From contig CANQOF010000004.1 of NCBI GenBank assembly GCA_947625405.1, forward strand, positions 1 through 64,000: a stretch of 64,000 bases of DNA, given 5' to 3'. The position numbers and the translations under genes were made by a program. This DNA is from an uncultured Atopobiaceae bacterium (GTDB lineage: Bacteria > Actinomycetota > Coriobacteriia > Coriobacteriales > Atopobiaceae). This document shows, in pieces, positions 15,452-22,566 of this stretch; within the stretch, counting starts at the first letter, position 1, and each line of letters begins with the position of its first letter. The notes beneath the pieces are model-generated. The model was not told the origin of the DNA, searched no databases, and worked only from the letters and a program-made list of their open reading frames with translations.

Positions 15452-16534
15452 TCAGGCGGGAACCGATTCGACGGTGATTGCGGGCTGGGCGGCCTTCCAA
15501 CACTGCGGATCCTGGGCGTAGAAGCTGCCCGACGTGCCCGAGGCGACGGCGGGGCAGCCTCGGCAGAACCGGAGGAGCTCGCAGTCCGAGCACTTCTCGA
15601 AACTGCCGAGCTCGCGGAAGGCCTCGAAGGGACCGAGCCAGAGGTCCTGGAGCCGATCCTCGAAGACGTTTCCGACGACGCTTCCGGCTACACGACGGCA
15701 CGCCATGACGTCGCCCTCGGAGGTGATGGTGAGGTGGCAGTCGCCACAATGGCAGCCGCCGTGGACGAGCCCGTCATCGCTCTGGTCATCGAGCGAGAAG
15801 GCCCCCGTCTCGTAGTCGTAGAGCGTCCAGAGGTGGTCCTTCTTGTTGAAGTAGGTCTCGGCGCCGTGGGCCTCGTGCCACCTGAAGCGTTCATCGCAGG
15901 CGGCGAGGAGCGACCGATAGCGCTCCGGCGCGATACCCACATCCTTGTCCTCGGCTGTCGGGCAGTAGCGCGAGAAGGCGAAGACGTCCGCCCCCGCCTC
16001 GACGACGACGTCGATGAGCTCGGGAATCTCATCCACGTTCGCCGCGGAGACGGTCGTCATGACGATGGCACGGATGCCGCCTGCCTTGAGCTTGGGGATC
16101 GTCTCGAGGGTCGCTCGGTAGGAGCCGGGCTTGCGAAACCAGTCGTGGGTCTTCTCGAGGCCGTCCAACGAGAGCTGGTAGCGGATCACGCCAAGCGCTT
16201 GCATCCGAGCGATGGATTCTTCCGTTAGGTGGAAGGGATTACCCATCACCGTGATGCCATAGCCGCCCTCGCGGATGAGGGCGAGGAGGCGCCAGAAGTC
16301 CGGGTGGAGGATGGGATCGCCGCCGGTTATATAGAAATAGGGCCTTCGCCCGAAGACCTCGCAGAACTCGAGGATGCGGGCGAAGGTCCGCTCGATTTGC
16401 TCCCAGCTCATCTCCATTGGACGCCGCGCAACGTCCTCCGCGTAGAGGTAGCAGTGCTTGCAGCGCTGGTCGCACGCGTCCGTGATGTGCCACTGGAAGG
16501 CGAAGGGCTCTCCGGTAAGGGCGATTTGGCTCAC
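15452..16534 (-). CDS. Radical SAM/SPASM peptide-modifying enzyme
   Basis: A 360-residue enzyme. The radical SAM cluster ligands are Cys21, Cys25 and Cys28 in TDACDQRCKHCYLYAED. YFYITGGDPILHPDFW is the GGEP-like motif. The C-terminal SPASM region has CHCGDCHLTITSEGDVMAC, then CSDCELLRFCRGC and a final Cys near the end, enough for two auxiliary [4Fe-4S] clusters. SPASM enzymes commonly make thioether or C-C crosslinks in ribosomal peptides. The gene starts with GTG 6 nt after the stop of the Cys-repeat peptide gene, so the two are coupled, and the peptide is the evident substrate. From memory it resembles the TIGRFAM CbpB class acting on CbpA peptides; I could not verify this. Confidence 0.87.
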   Translation of the reverse strand: MSQIALTGEPFAFQWHITDACDQRCKHCYLYAEDVARRPMEMSWEQIERTFARILEFCEVFGRRPYFYITGGDPILHPDFWRLLALIREGGYGITVMGNPFHLTEESIARMQALGVIRYQLSLDGLEKTHDWFRKPGSYRATLETIPKLKAGGIRAIVMTTVSAANVDEIPELIDVVVEAGADVFAFSRYCPTAEDKDVGIAPERYRSLLAACDERFRWHEAHGAETYFNKKDHLWTLYDYETGAFSLDDQSDDGLVHGGCHCGDCHLTITSEGDVMACRRVAGSVVGNVFEDRLQDLWLGPFEAFRELGSFEKCSDCELLRFCRGCPAVASGTSGSFYAQDPQCWKAAQPAITVESVPA

Positions 16535-16540
16535 CGATAC

Positions 16541-16735
16541 CTACTTATCTGCGGCGCCACAAGCAGCTGGCTTGTCGGCGGCTCCGCATGCAGCTGGCTT
16601 GTCGGCGGGCTTGTCGGCGGCGCCACACGCAGCTGGCTTGTCCGATGCGCCACACGCGGCGGGCTTGTCGGCCGCGCCACACGCGGCTTCGGGAGCATAG
16701 GCGTGAGCCCACGACGCGAAATCTTTGAGGGACAT
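16541..16735 (-). CDS. RiPP precursor with five Cys-x3-Asp repeats
   Basis: A 64-residue peptide. Residues 1-17 (MSLKDFASWAHAYAPEA) look like a short leader. Residues 18-64 hold five copies of a nine-residue unit, consensus ACGAADKPA, with Cys at 19, 28, 37, 50 and 59 and an Asp exactly four residues after each. The spacing is 9, 9, 13, 9; the 13 comes from an inserted KPAD. No other Cys is present. AAGGAGG sits 4 nt before the ATG. Cys-x3-Asp repeats are the known crosslink motif of the ranthipeptide freyrasin, where a radical SAM enzyme joins Cys sulfur to the Asp beta carbon. The gene lies directly ahead of a radical SAM/SPASM enzyme, which makes a modified peptide very likely. Confidence 0.85.
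   Translation of the reverse strand: MSLKDFASWAHAYAPEAACGAADKPAACGASDKPAACGAADKPADKPAACGAADKPAACGAADK
16544..16684. repeat. Tandem 27-nt coding repeats inside the precursor gene
   Basis: Five imperfect 27-nt units encode the nine-residue Cys repeat; one spacing carries an extra 12 nt. Copies differ at some third positions, and one has an Ala-to-Ser change. The array can expand or shrink by recombination, which would change the number of crosslink sites between strains. Confidence 0.85.
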
Positions 16736-16796
16736 GGGGCCTCCTTCGGCTCGATTGGGATGTGCCTTAAGTCTCGGGCCCCCATGCAATCCCACA

Positions 16797-16820
16797 AGTA
16801 CGCACTTCGAAGTAACTACT
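16797..16820. promoter_or_regulatory. Dyad operator between the RiPP operon and hxlR-type gene
   Basis: AGTA-N3-ACTTCGAAGT-N3-TACT is a symmetrical 24-nt dyad with a perfect 10-nt core (16804-16813). It lies 62 nt from the peptide start and 68 nt from the HxlR start, in the only gap between these divergent units. It is probably the HxlR binding site. Confidence 0.65.
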
Positions 16821-16839
16821 GGCAGCCGGAAGCACCATA

Positions 16840-16866
16840 TGGATACTTGGAAAGCGTCGAGCTAGA
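16840..16866. repeat. 27-nt sequence shared with 22507-22533
   Basis: The segment beginning TGGATACTTGGAAAGCGTCG is 25/27 identical to 22507-22533, upstream of the macrodomain gene. Both copies lie in 5' regions of unrelated genes, 22 and 34 nt before the start codons. Confidence 0.6.
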
Positions 16867-16887
16867 CGCATCGGAAAGGGAGCTTCC

Positions 16888-17229
16888 ATGGCATTCGATC
16901 CCCAAAACCCGCCCGAGTGCCCGGTTGCCCTCACCGTTGCTCTCATCGGCTCCAAATGGAAGCTCCTCATCATCCGAAACCTCCTCAAGCGCCCCTGGCG
17001 CTTCAACGAGCTCCACCGCGACCTCGACGGCGTCTCGCAGAAGGTGCTCACCTCGAGCCTTCGCGAGCTGGAGGCCGACGGCCTCGTCCACCGCGAGGTC
17101 TTCCCCGAGGTCCCGCCTCGCGTGGAGTATTCGCTCACCGATCTCGGCAAGACCCTCGAGCCGGTGCTCGCGTCAATGGAGGAGTGGGCCATCGCCTATC
17201 GGGATACGATTCTCTGTGACGCCAGTTGA
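16888..17229 (+). CDS. HxlR-family transcriptional regulator
   Basis: A 113-residue winged-helix regulator. ECPVALTVALIGSKWKLLIIRNLLKRPWRFNELHRDLDGVSQKVLTSSLRELEADGLVHR matches HxlR proteins closely, including the N-terminal Cys (Cys11) that in HypR-type members senses electrophiles or disulfide stress. YSLTDLGKTLEPVLASMEEWA closes the domain. It is divergent from the RiPP-type operon, with a dyad in between, so it most likely controls that operon. A redox signal through Cys11 is possible but unproven. Confidence 0.88.
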   Translation: MAFDPQNPPECPVALTVALIGSKWKLLIIRNLLKRPWRFNELHRDLDGVSQKVLTSSLRELEADGLVHREVFPEVPPRVEYSLTDLGKTLEPVLASMEEWAIAYRDTILCDAS

Positions 17230-17277
17230 CGAAGGCCTTGCAGGCCGTGTCTTCACGACGACCATGAGGGGCACTCG

Positions 17278-18129
17278 ATGCAGGTCATTCGCTCGATCAA
17301 TCACAACGCAGCCATCGGCTTTGACTCGCTCGGGCGAGAGGTTGTCGTCATGGGTCGCGGCGTGGGGTTCGGAAAGCTGCCGCGCGACATCCCCCTCGCC
17401 GAGATAGAACGCACATTCGTGGGCATCGATCCCAAGTACTTCCAGCTCATCGCTGATATGCCCTATGAGTACCTCTCGTTTGCCGCGCAATTTGCCGACG
17501 TCGTACGGGTTCAGGTCTCCCACGAGCTCTCTTCGAATCTCCCCATCACCCTCGCCGACCACATCGCCTTCATGGTGAAGCGCGCTCGCGAAGGTCTCTA
17601 CCTTGCAATGCCGCTTGCAGAGGACGTCGCACAGTCCTATCCGGTCGAATTCCGGCTTGGGAAGTTCTGCGTCCAAGCGGTAGAGAGGACGTTCAACGTA
17701 CGCCTGCCACGTGGCGAGGCCGTGGGCGTGGCCCTCTCCATCGCCATGAATGCCGTCTCCTCAAGCGAGGCCACGGCCATGCAAGCCGTCCGCGATGAGC
17801 AGGCAGTTGATCGGGCCACGCGCATCATCGAACGTGAATTCGATGTGAGGATCGACCGCGATTCCTTCGACTACGCGCGCTTTTCCACCCATGTGCGAAG
17901 CCTGTTGCAGCGCATGCGCAAGAACGCACCCATGGACACGTCGAACCGAGACCTCATCTCCGAATTGCGCGATCGATACCCTGCTACCGCGGCCTGCGTG
18001 GATGAGATGGCACGCACGCTCGTCCCGCTGGATCCCGCGAAGGTCACCGAGGAAGAGCGCATGTACCTCCTCCTCCATACGAACAGGATTCTCAGCCGGG
18101 CAAAACAGCCCTCGAAGAAGAGCGCTTGA
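17278..18129 (+). CDS. BglG/LicT-type transcription antiterminator with two PRDs
   Basis: A 283-residue antiterminator. Residues 1-58 are the CAT RNA-binding domain (MQVIRSINHNAAIGFDSLGREVVVMGRGVGFGK). PRD1 contains LADHIAFMV with its first His; at the position of LicT His159 (LHIVNA) this protein has LSIAMNA, so the second PRD1 His is replaced by Ser. PRD2 keeps both His (FSTHVRSLL and LLLHTNRIL). PTS phosphorylation of PRDs controls dimerisation; losing one PRD1 site should alter response to the cognate EIIB. It is 179 nt upstream of the PTS gene whose leader carries the RNA target. Confidence 0.9.
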   Translation: MQVIRSINHNAAIGFDSLGREVVVMGRGVGFGKLPRDIPLAEIERTFVGIDPKYFQLIADMPYEYLSFAAQFADVVRVQVSHELSSNLPITLADHIAFMVKRAREGLYLAMPLAEDVAQSYPVEFRLGKFCVQAVERTFNVRLPRGEAVGVALSIAMNAVSSSEATAMQAVRDEQAVDRATRIIEREFDVRIDRDSFDYARFSTHVRSLLQRMRKNAPMDTSNRDLISELRDRYPATAACVDEMARTLVPLDPAKVTEEERMYLLLHTNRILSRAKQPSKKSA

Positions 18130-18153
18130 CTCCCGCCAAAAGGTCGCTACGAT
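18126..18153 (+). promoter_or_regulatory. Promoter of the beta-glucoside PTS operon
   Basis: TTGACT (18126-18131) and TACGAT (18148-18153) with a 16-nt spacer. Transcription would begin near 18160, just before the antiterminator hairpin. The -35 overlaps the stop codon region of the PRD gene. Confidence 0.6.
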
Positions 18154-18164
18154 TCCAATCAAAT

Positions 18165-18194
18165 GAGACGTTACTCGCTGAGCTGCGAGGTGTC
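18165..18194 (+). promoter_or_regulatory. Candidate ribonucleic antiterminator (RAT) of the PTS leader
   Basis: GACG (18167-18170) pairs with TGTC (18191-18194), and CTCGC pairs with GCGAG, separated by an asymmetric internal loop containing TTA. This is the two-stem layout of BglG/LicT RNA targets, and the GTTACT stretch recalls the GGATTGTTACTG consensus. The gene for the RNA-binding partner is directly upstream. Confidence 0.5.
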
Positions 18195-18195
18195 G

Positions 18196-18247
18196 CATTG
18201 GCAGCCGGGATAGTAATCCCAAGGCCAACGATGCCTGCGGCTCTTTT
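18196..18247 (+). terminator. Candidate leader terminator controlled by the RAT
   Basis: AGCCG pairs with CGGCT (18241 region) and GCATTGGC with GCCA..ATGC around an inner GGGAT-AGTA-ATCCC hairpin (perfect 5-bp stem), followed by CTTTTC. It abuts the RAT, so antitermination is sterically possible. Energy was not computed. Confidence 0.45.
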
Positions 18248-18308
18248 CGTGGATCCTTCCCGACTGCCAAACGGTCAATTGCCATGAGCAGTCGCGGAAG
18301 GAGATTTC

Positions 18309-20249
18309 ATGGCCGACGACAAGAACCAGCGCATTGCATCCGATGTGCTCCAAGCCGTTGGCGGCAAGGACAACGTGTCCTCGGCGCTTCACTGCATGAC
18401 CCGCCTGCGCCTTCACCTGAAGGATGAGGGTCTCGCCGATATCGACAAGATCAAGGAGATCCCCGGCGTGCTCGGTGCCCAATGGGCCGGTGGCCAGCTT
18501 CAGGTGATCATCGGCCAGAACGTACCGAAGGTGCATCAGGCCGTCATCGCCCTCGGCGTCGCTTCCGGCGGAAACATCGAGGAAAACCTTGATGCGCCGG
18601 AGGAGAAGCTCACGTGGGCGCTCGTCGGGCAAAAGATCATGGGCTATCTCTCAGGCTCCATGGTCCCGCTCATCCCCGTCCTCATGGCCGCGGGCCTCAT
18701 CAAGGCCCTCACCGCCATCATCGGCCCCGACTTCTTGAACCTCGTGTCGGTTGAGAGTGGCGTCTATATCATCCTCGACTTCGTCTATGACGCCGGCTTC
18801 TACTTCATCCCTATCCTCATCGGCTTCAACGCGGCGAAGGCGCTGAATATCAACCAGCTGCTCGGGGCGTACATGGGCTGCATCCTCATCGCGCCCGACC
18901 TCATCGCGCTCGCTACGACGGAGGGTGCGTCGCTCGATCTGTTCGGGATGCCAATCATCCTCAACAACTATTCCCAGAGCGTGCTTCCCATCCTCCTGTC
19001 TGTGTGGATCATGAGCTTCCTCTACAAGTTCTTCGAGCGCTACATGCCAAGCACGCTCTCGACGATCTTCACGCCCTTCCTCACGATCTTCATCATGACG
19101 CCCATTTCACTCATCGCGCTTGCGCCCCTCGGCTCCATCCTTGGCACCTACGTCTCGCAGGGCCTCTACGCCTTCGGCGCCGTGGGCGGCTTCATCGCAG
19201 TGGGCGTGGTTGCCGGCCTCTGGGAGTTCCTCGTCCTCACCGGTATGCACATGGTGCTCATCGTCCTCATGATGAACGAGCTCCTCACCACCGGTGCCAT
19301 GACCGGCGTCGCGACGGCTGGCTCGTTTGCCACATGGGCGGCGTTCGGCGTGGCGCTCGGTGCGATGATCCGACTCAAGAACAAGGAAGATAAGTCCACT
19401 AACCTTGGCTTCTTCATCTCCGGCATCATCGGCGGTGTTACCGAACCCGTTCTCTACGGCACGTGCTTCAAGTTCCAGCGCACCTTCATCGCGCTTGTGA
19501 TCGGAGGCTTTGCCGGCGGCATCTACGCGGGCATCACCGGTGTAAAGATGTTCCTCATGTCGAGCACGAACGTGCTGAGCCTGCTCGGCTTCATGGGCGG
19601 CGACATGGCCAACATGGTGAACGGCACGATCGCCTGCCTCATTGCCTTCGTGCTGACTGCCATCCTCACGTACTTCATCGGCTTCACCAAGGAGCAAATC
19701 GAGGGCAAGCCCGCCACTGGGATTGAAGCCGATGAATCCTCCTCTGAGCAGGAGGGCTTCCAGCCGGTGGAGGAGGTCACGATCGAAAGCCCCATTCCTG
19801 GAACCGTCGTGCCCCTCGACACCGTGAAGGATCCTACCTTCGCATCCGGCGTCCTCGGCCATGGGTTTGCCGTCGAGCCCATTGAGGGCAAGGTCTACGC
19901 TCCATTCGATGGCACCGTCGTGACGATCTTCGACACCAAGCATGCCATCGGCCTGCGTTCCGACGAGGGGGTCGAGCTGCTCATCCATATCGGACTCGAG
20001 ACCGTGAACCTTGGTGGCAAGCCCTTCATCGCGCACTGCGTCGACGGACAACACGTGAAGAAGGGCGATCTCTTGATGGAATTCGACATCGACGAGATTG
20101 CGAAAGCCGGTTGCGACACGATCGTGCCCGTCATCGTCTCAAACGAGTACGAGGTGGGAGAAGCCAAGGTCGAGGGTGACCGCATCATCGTCGGCGGCCC
20201 TTCCGAGGTGTCAGGCGCGCTTCCCGCAGCGGACACGGCAACTGCCTAG
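18309..20249 (+). CDS. PTS EIIBCA, beta-glucoside family
   Basis: A 646-residue membrane permease of the glucose/beta-glucoside superfamily in B-C-A order. EIIB: SALHCMTRLRL with phosphocysteine Cys29. EIIC: residues about 105-465, some ten hydrophobic segments, with GVTEPVLYG typical of the sugar site. EIIA: residues about 490-640, with His560 in LLIHIGLETV as the HPr-phosphorylated residue. It imports and phosphorylates a beta-glucoside, or possibly a diacetylchitobiose-like sugar given the deacetylase downstream. GGAAGGAG precedes the ATG. Expression should depend on the PRD protein at 17278 through the leader structures. No phospho-beta-glucosidase gene follows, which is unusual for this family. 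Confidence 0.93.
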   Translation: MADDKNQRIASDVLQAVGGKDNVSSALHCMTRLRLHLKDEGLADIDKIKEIPGVLGAQWAGGQLQVIIGQNVPKVHQAVIALGVASGGNIEENLDAPEEKLTWALVGQKIMGYLSGSMVPLIPVLMAAGLIKALTAIIGPDFLNLVSVESGVYIILDFVYDAGFYFIPILIGFNAAKALNINQLLGAYMGCILIAPDLIALATTEGASLDLFGMPIILNNYSQSVLPILLSVWIMSFLYKFFERYMPSTLSTIFTPFLTIFIMTPISLIALAPLGSILGTYVSQGLYAFGAVGGFIAVGVVAGLWEFLVLTGMHMVLIVLMMNELLTTGAMTGVATAGSFATWAAFGVALGAMIRLKNKEDKSTNLGFFISGIIGGVTEPVLYGTCFKFQRTFIALVIGGFAGGIYAGITGVKMFLMSSTNVLSLLGFMGGDMANMVNGTIACLIAFVLTAILTYFIGFTKEQIEGKPATGIEADESSSEQEGFQPVEEVTIESPIPGTVVPLDTVKDPTFASGVLGHGFAVEPIEGKVYAPFDGTVVTIFDTKHAIGLRSDEGVELLIHIGLETVNLGGKPFIAHCVDGQHVKKGDLLMEFDIDEIAKAGCDTIVPVIVSNEYEVGEAKVEGDRIIVGGPSEVSGALPAADTATA

Positions 20250-20265
20250 GCCCTCCTCTCTCTAG

Positions 20266-20298
20266 GACCCGGCGCCTTGATGACGGGCGCCGGGTCTT
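20266..20298 (+). terminator. Terminator after EIIBCA
   Basis: An 11-bp perfect stem (GACCCGGCGCC / GGCGCCGGGTC) around a 9-nt loop, followed by TTCCTTCT. The deacetylase gene 60 nt further on needs read-through or its own promoter. Confidence 0.8.
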
Positions 20299-20356
20299 CC
20301 TTCTCAAAACATAAGCGAAAAAACGCTTGACCCAATCACGTCGAAAGGGGCGGACG

Positions 20357-21127
20357 ATGACGCGGCGCATTCTCATACGTGCAGATGACCTTGGGTATTC
20401 CCGTGGGGTGAATTACGGTATCGCGGACTCGGTGAGGCACGGGATCATCCGATCGGTGGGCGTCATGCCCAACATGCCCGAGGCGGAGATGGGCCTCCGA
20501 CTATTGGAAGGAGTGTCCGTTTGCTACGGGCAGCACACCAACGTCTGCGTCGGGCAGCCCCTCACCGACCCCGCGCGCATCCCGAGCCTCTGTCAGCCGA
20601 ATGGCGAGTTCAAGGCGAGCCGAGAGTATCGTGAGGCCTTCAAGCGGGGCGAGGATTTCGTCGACGTCGATGAGGCCTGCCTCGAGATCGAGGCGCAGCT
20701 TACGCGCTTCATCGAACTCGTCGGCGACGAACCCCATTACTTCGAGGGACACGCCATCGCGAGCAAGAACTTCTTCACAGCGCTCGAGGTGGTAGCTAAG
20801 CGCCACGAGCTTCCCTATCTCGGCATGAGCTTCGACTTCAGCGCCCCCATCACCTTCCGGCGCTCTAGGCTCTACACCTCCATGGATAGCATGGGCCCCG
20901 ACTACGACCTCTTCGAGAGCCTGAAGCGCGCCGCTCTCAAGGACTACGACGAAGACGCGTGTTGCATGTTCGTCTGCCATCCGGGGTATCTCGACGCCTA
21001 CATCCTCGCCACGTCCTCGCTCACCATCCCGCGCACGCAGGAGGTGGCGATGGCGATGGATCCGAAGACCCGCGAGTGGCTCTCGGACCATGGGGTGGAG
21101 GTCATCACCTACGATGACCTCGCGTAA
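20357..21127 (+). CDS. ChbG/HpnK (YdjC-like) carbohydrate deacetylase
   Basis: A 256-residue protein. RILIRADDLGYSRGVNYGIADSV contains the Asp pair of the YdjC metal site; EGHAIA near residue 135 and FVCHPGYLD near 205 supply His ligands. Family members remove acetyl groups from diacetylchitobiose or related N-acetyl sugars, often on the phosphorylated form that a PTS delivers. ATG 20357 follows AAAGGGG. Placed after the PTS permease, it suggests that the imported sugar carries an N-acetyl group. Between the genes there is a terminator and a small AAGCG-N6-CGCTT dyad. Confidence 0.85.
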   Translation: MTRRILIRADDLGYSRGVNYGIADSVRHGIIRSVGVMPNMPEAEMGLRLLEGVSVCYGQHTNVCVGQPLTDPARIPSLCQPNGEFKASREYREAFKRGEDFVDVDEACLEIEAQLTRFIELVGDEPHYFEGHAIASKNFFTALEVVAKRHELPYLGMSFDFSAPITFRRSRLYTSMDSMGPDYDLFESLKRAALKDYDEDACCMFVCHPGYLDAYILATSSLTIPRTQEVAMAMDPKTREWLSDHGVEVITYDDLA

Positions 21128-21214
21128 GCTCCTTAACCAGCTCGCGATGTAGCGCATCGGAGGTGCTCCAGAGGATTACGGAGACACCGGGCGTTCGAGG
21201 GAAAGAAGGGCAAC

Positions 21215-22465
21215 ATGACCGGAGGAGAGCAGCTCGCGGCGTTTGCGAGCGAGGCGTATCGGCGAACCATCACGCGGGTGGGCGAGCGAATCTATCACTT
21301 CCTCGGATTCGGGCACTCCAACGCCACGGCCATCATCGGCGGTACCTCGGTCATCCTCGTGGACGCACTCGACTCGCCGGGCTACGCAGCCGAGCTCGAC
21401 CGGGCGCTCAAAGGCATCACCGAGAAACCCGTGAAGACCATCATCTACACCCATGGCCACCCCGACCATCGGGGTGGCGCGGGATATTGGCGCGGCACCG
21501 TCGAAGAGGTGATCGCCCACGCCCCCGTCCGCGAGCCCCTTGAGGGCTACGACCGCATCGCCTCCGCCCTCGAGCGCAGGGGCGCGCGCCAGCACGGCTA
21601 TGGGCTGAGCGACGAAGAGGCCATCTGCCAGGGCATCGGCATCCGCGAGGGGCACGAGACGGGTGCCGGTGGCTACGATTTCCTCGCCCCGACGAATCTC
21701 CTCGAAGGCGGCCTCGCCACGATGGAGATCGACGGCGTGGCGTTGGAGCTCCGTTCGGCGCCAGGCGAGACCGATGACGCGATGCTCGTCTGGCTTCCCG
21801 ATGACGCCGTGCTCTGCTCAGGAGATGTCTACTACGCCACCTTCCCCAACCTCTACGCTATCCGCGGGACCCAGTACCGAGACGTCGCGCAATGGATCCA
21901 CGCGCTCGACCTCGTGCTCTCCTATCCCGCCGAGGCGCTGCTTCCAGGCCATACCGCCGCGCTCATAGGCCATGGCCTCATCCAAGAGCAGGTGGGCGCG
22001 TACCGGGACGCCCTCCGTTTCCTGCTCGAGGGCACGCTCGCCGCCATCGAGGCGGGCCTCACCGAAGACGAGGCGGTGGAGGCGGTGCGCCTGCCGGAAG
22101 AGCTCGCGGCAAAGCCCTTCCTCGGCGAGTTCTACGGCATGGTGGAGTGGGCAGTGCGCAGCATCTACGTGGGCTATGTGGGCTGGTTCGACGGCAATCC
22201 TGCGAAGCTCCTCCCGCTCTCCGAGGACGCATGGCAGGACGAGCTTCGTGCGCTTATCGGTGATCGCAGGCTCGAGAATCGCACGCTCCGGGCCATCGAC
22301 GAAGGGGAGTACCAGCTTGCGCTCCAGCTGCTCGGCATCTGGGAGCCCACGCGCGAGCGGACGCGGCTCCTCGCCAAGGCGCTGCGTGGTCGCGCGGAGC
22401 AGGTGACGAGCGCCAACGCTCGGCACTACTACTTCGCCTGCGCGCACGAGCTCGACGAACCCTAG
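21215..22465 (+). CDS. Alkylsulfatase-type metallo-beta-lactamase-fold hydrolase
   Basis: A 416-residue protein. Residues 25-260 form a metallo-beta-lactamase fold with THGHPDHRGG as the metal motif, plus LCSGDVYYATFPNLYAIRGTQYRD, which is the alkylsulfatase signature region. Residues 270-400 match the alkylsulfatase dimerisation domain (YVGYVGWFDGNPAKLLPLS is diagnostic). Homologues of the SdsA/BDS1 type release sulfate from alkyl sulfates, usually after export; no signal peptide is visible here, so a cytoplasmic enzyme is likely. At about 416 residues it is shorter than SdsA (about 650), lacking the C-terminal SCP2-like domain. Confidence 0.85.
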   Translation: MTGGEQLAAFASEAYRRTITRVGERIYHFLGFGHSNATAIIGGTSVILVDALDSPGYAAELDRALKGITEKPVKTIIYTHGHPDHRGGAGYWRGTVEEVIAHAPVREPLEGYDRIASALERRGARQHGYGLSDEEAICQGIGIREGHETGAGGYDFLAPTNLLEGGLATMEIDGVALELRSAPGETDDAMLVWLPDDAVLCSGDVYYATFPNLYAIRGTQYRDVAQWIHALDLVLSYPAEALLPGHTAALIGHGLIQEQVGAYRDALRFLLEGTLAAIEAGLTEDEAVEAVRLPEELAAKPFLGEFYGMVEWAVRSIYVGYVGWFDGNPAKLLPLSEDAWQDELRALIGDRRLENRTLRAIDEGEYQLALQLLGIWEPTRERTRLLAKALRGRAEQVTSANARHYYFACAHELDEP

Positions 22466-22506
22466 GCAACTCGGCGGGATACCTACGAGTAGCCGTTTTC
22501 GCCTTG

Positions 22507-22533
22507 TGGATACTTGGGAAGCGTCGAGCTCGA
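22507..22533. repeat. 27-nt sequence shared with 16840-16866
   Basis: The partner copy of the upstream repeat, beginning TGGATACTTGGGAAGCGTCG, 34 nt ahead of the macrodomain gene. Confidence 0.6.
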
Positions 22534-22566
22534 TGAGCTGTCGGAGGAGTGTGTAGGGAATCATCA

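Noticed and set aside
16458-16700. Plus-strand frame rich in AAPHAAGLS repeats
   Set aside because: Mirror of the precursor repeat array; no ribosome site and no context.
16541-16735. CRISPR or satellite array at the 27-nt repeats
   Set aside because: Repeats keep a reading frame with a ribosome site and encode a Cys-rich peptide next to a radical SAM gene; no spacers.
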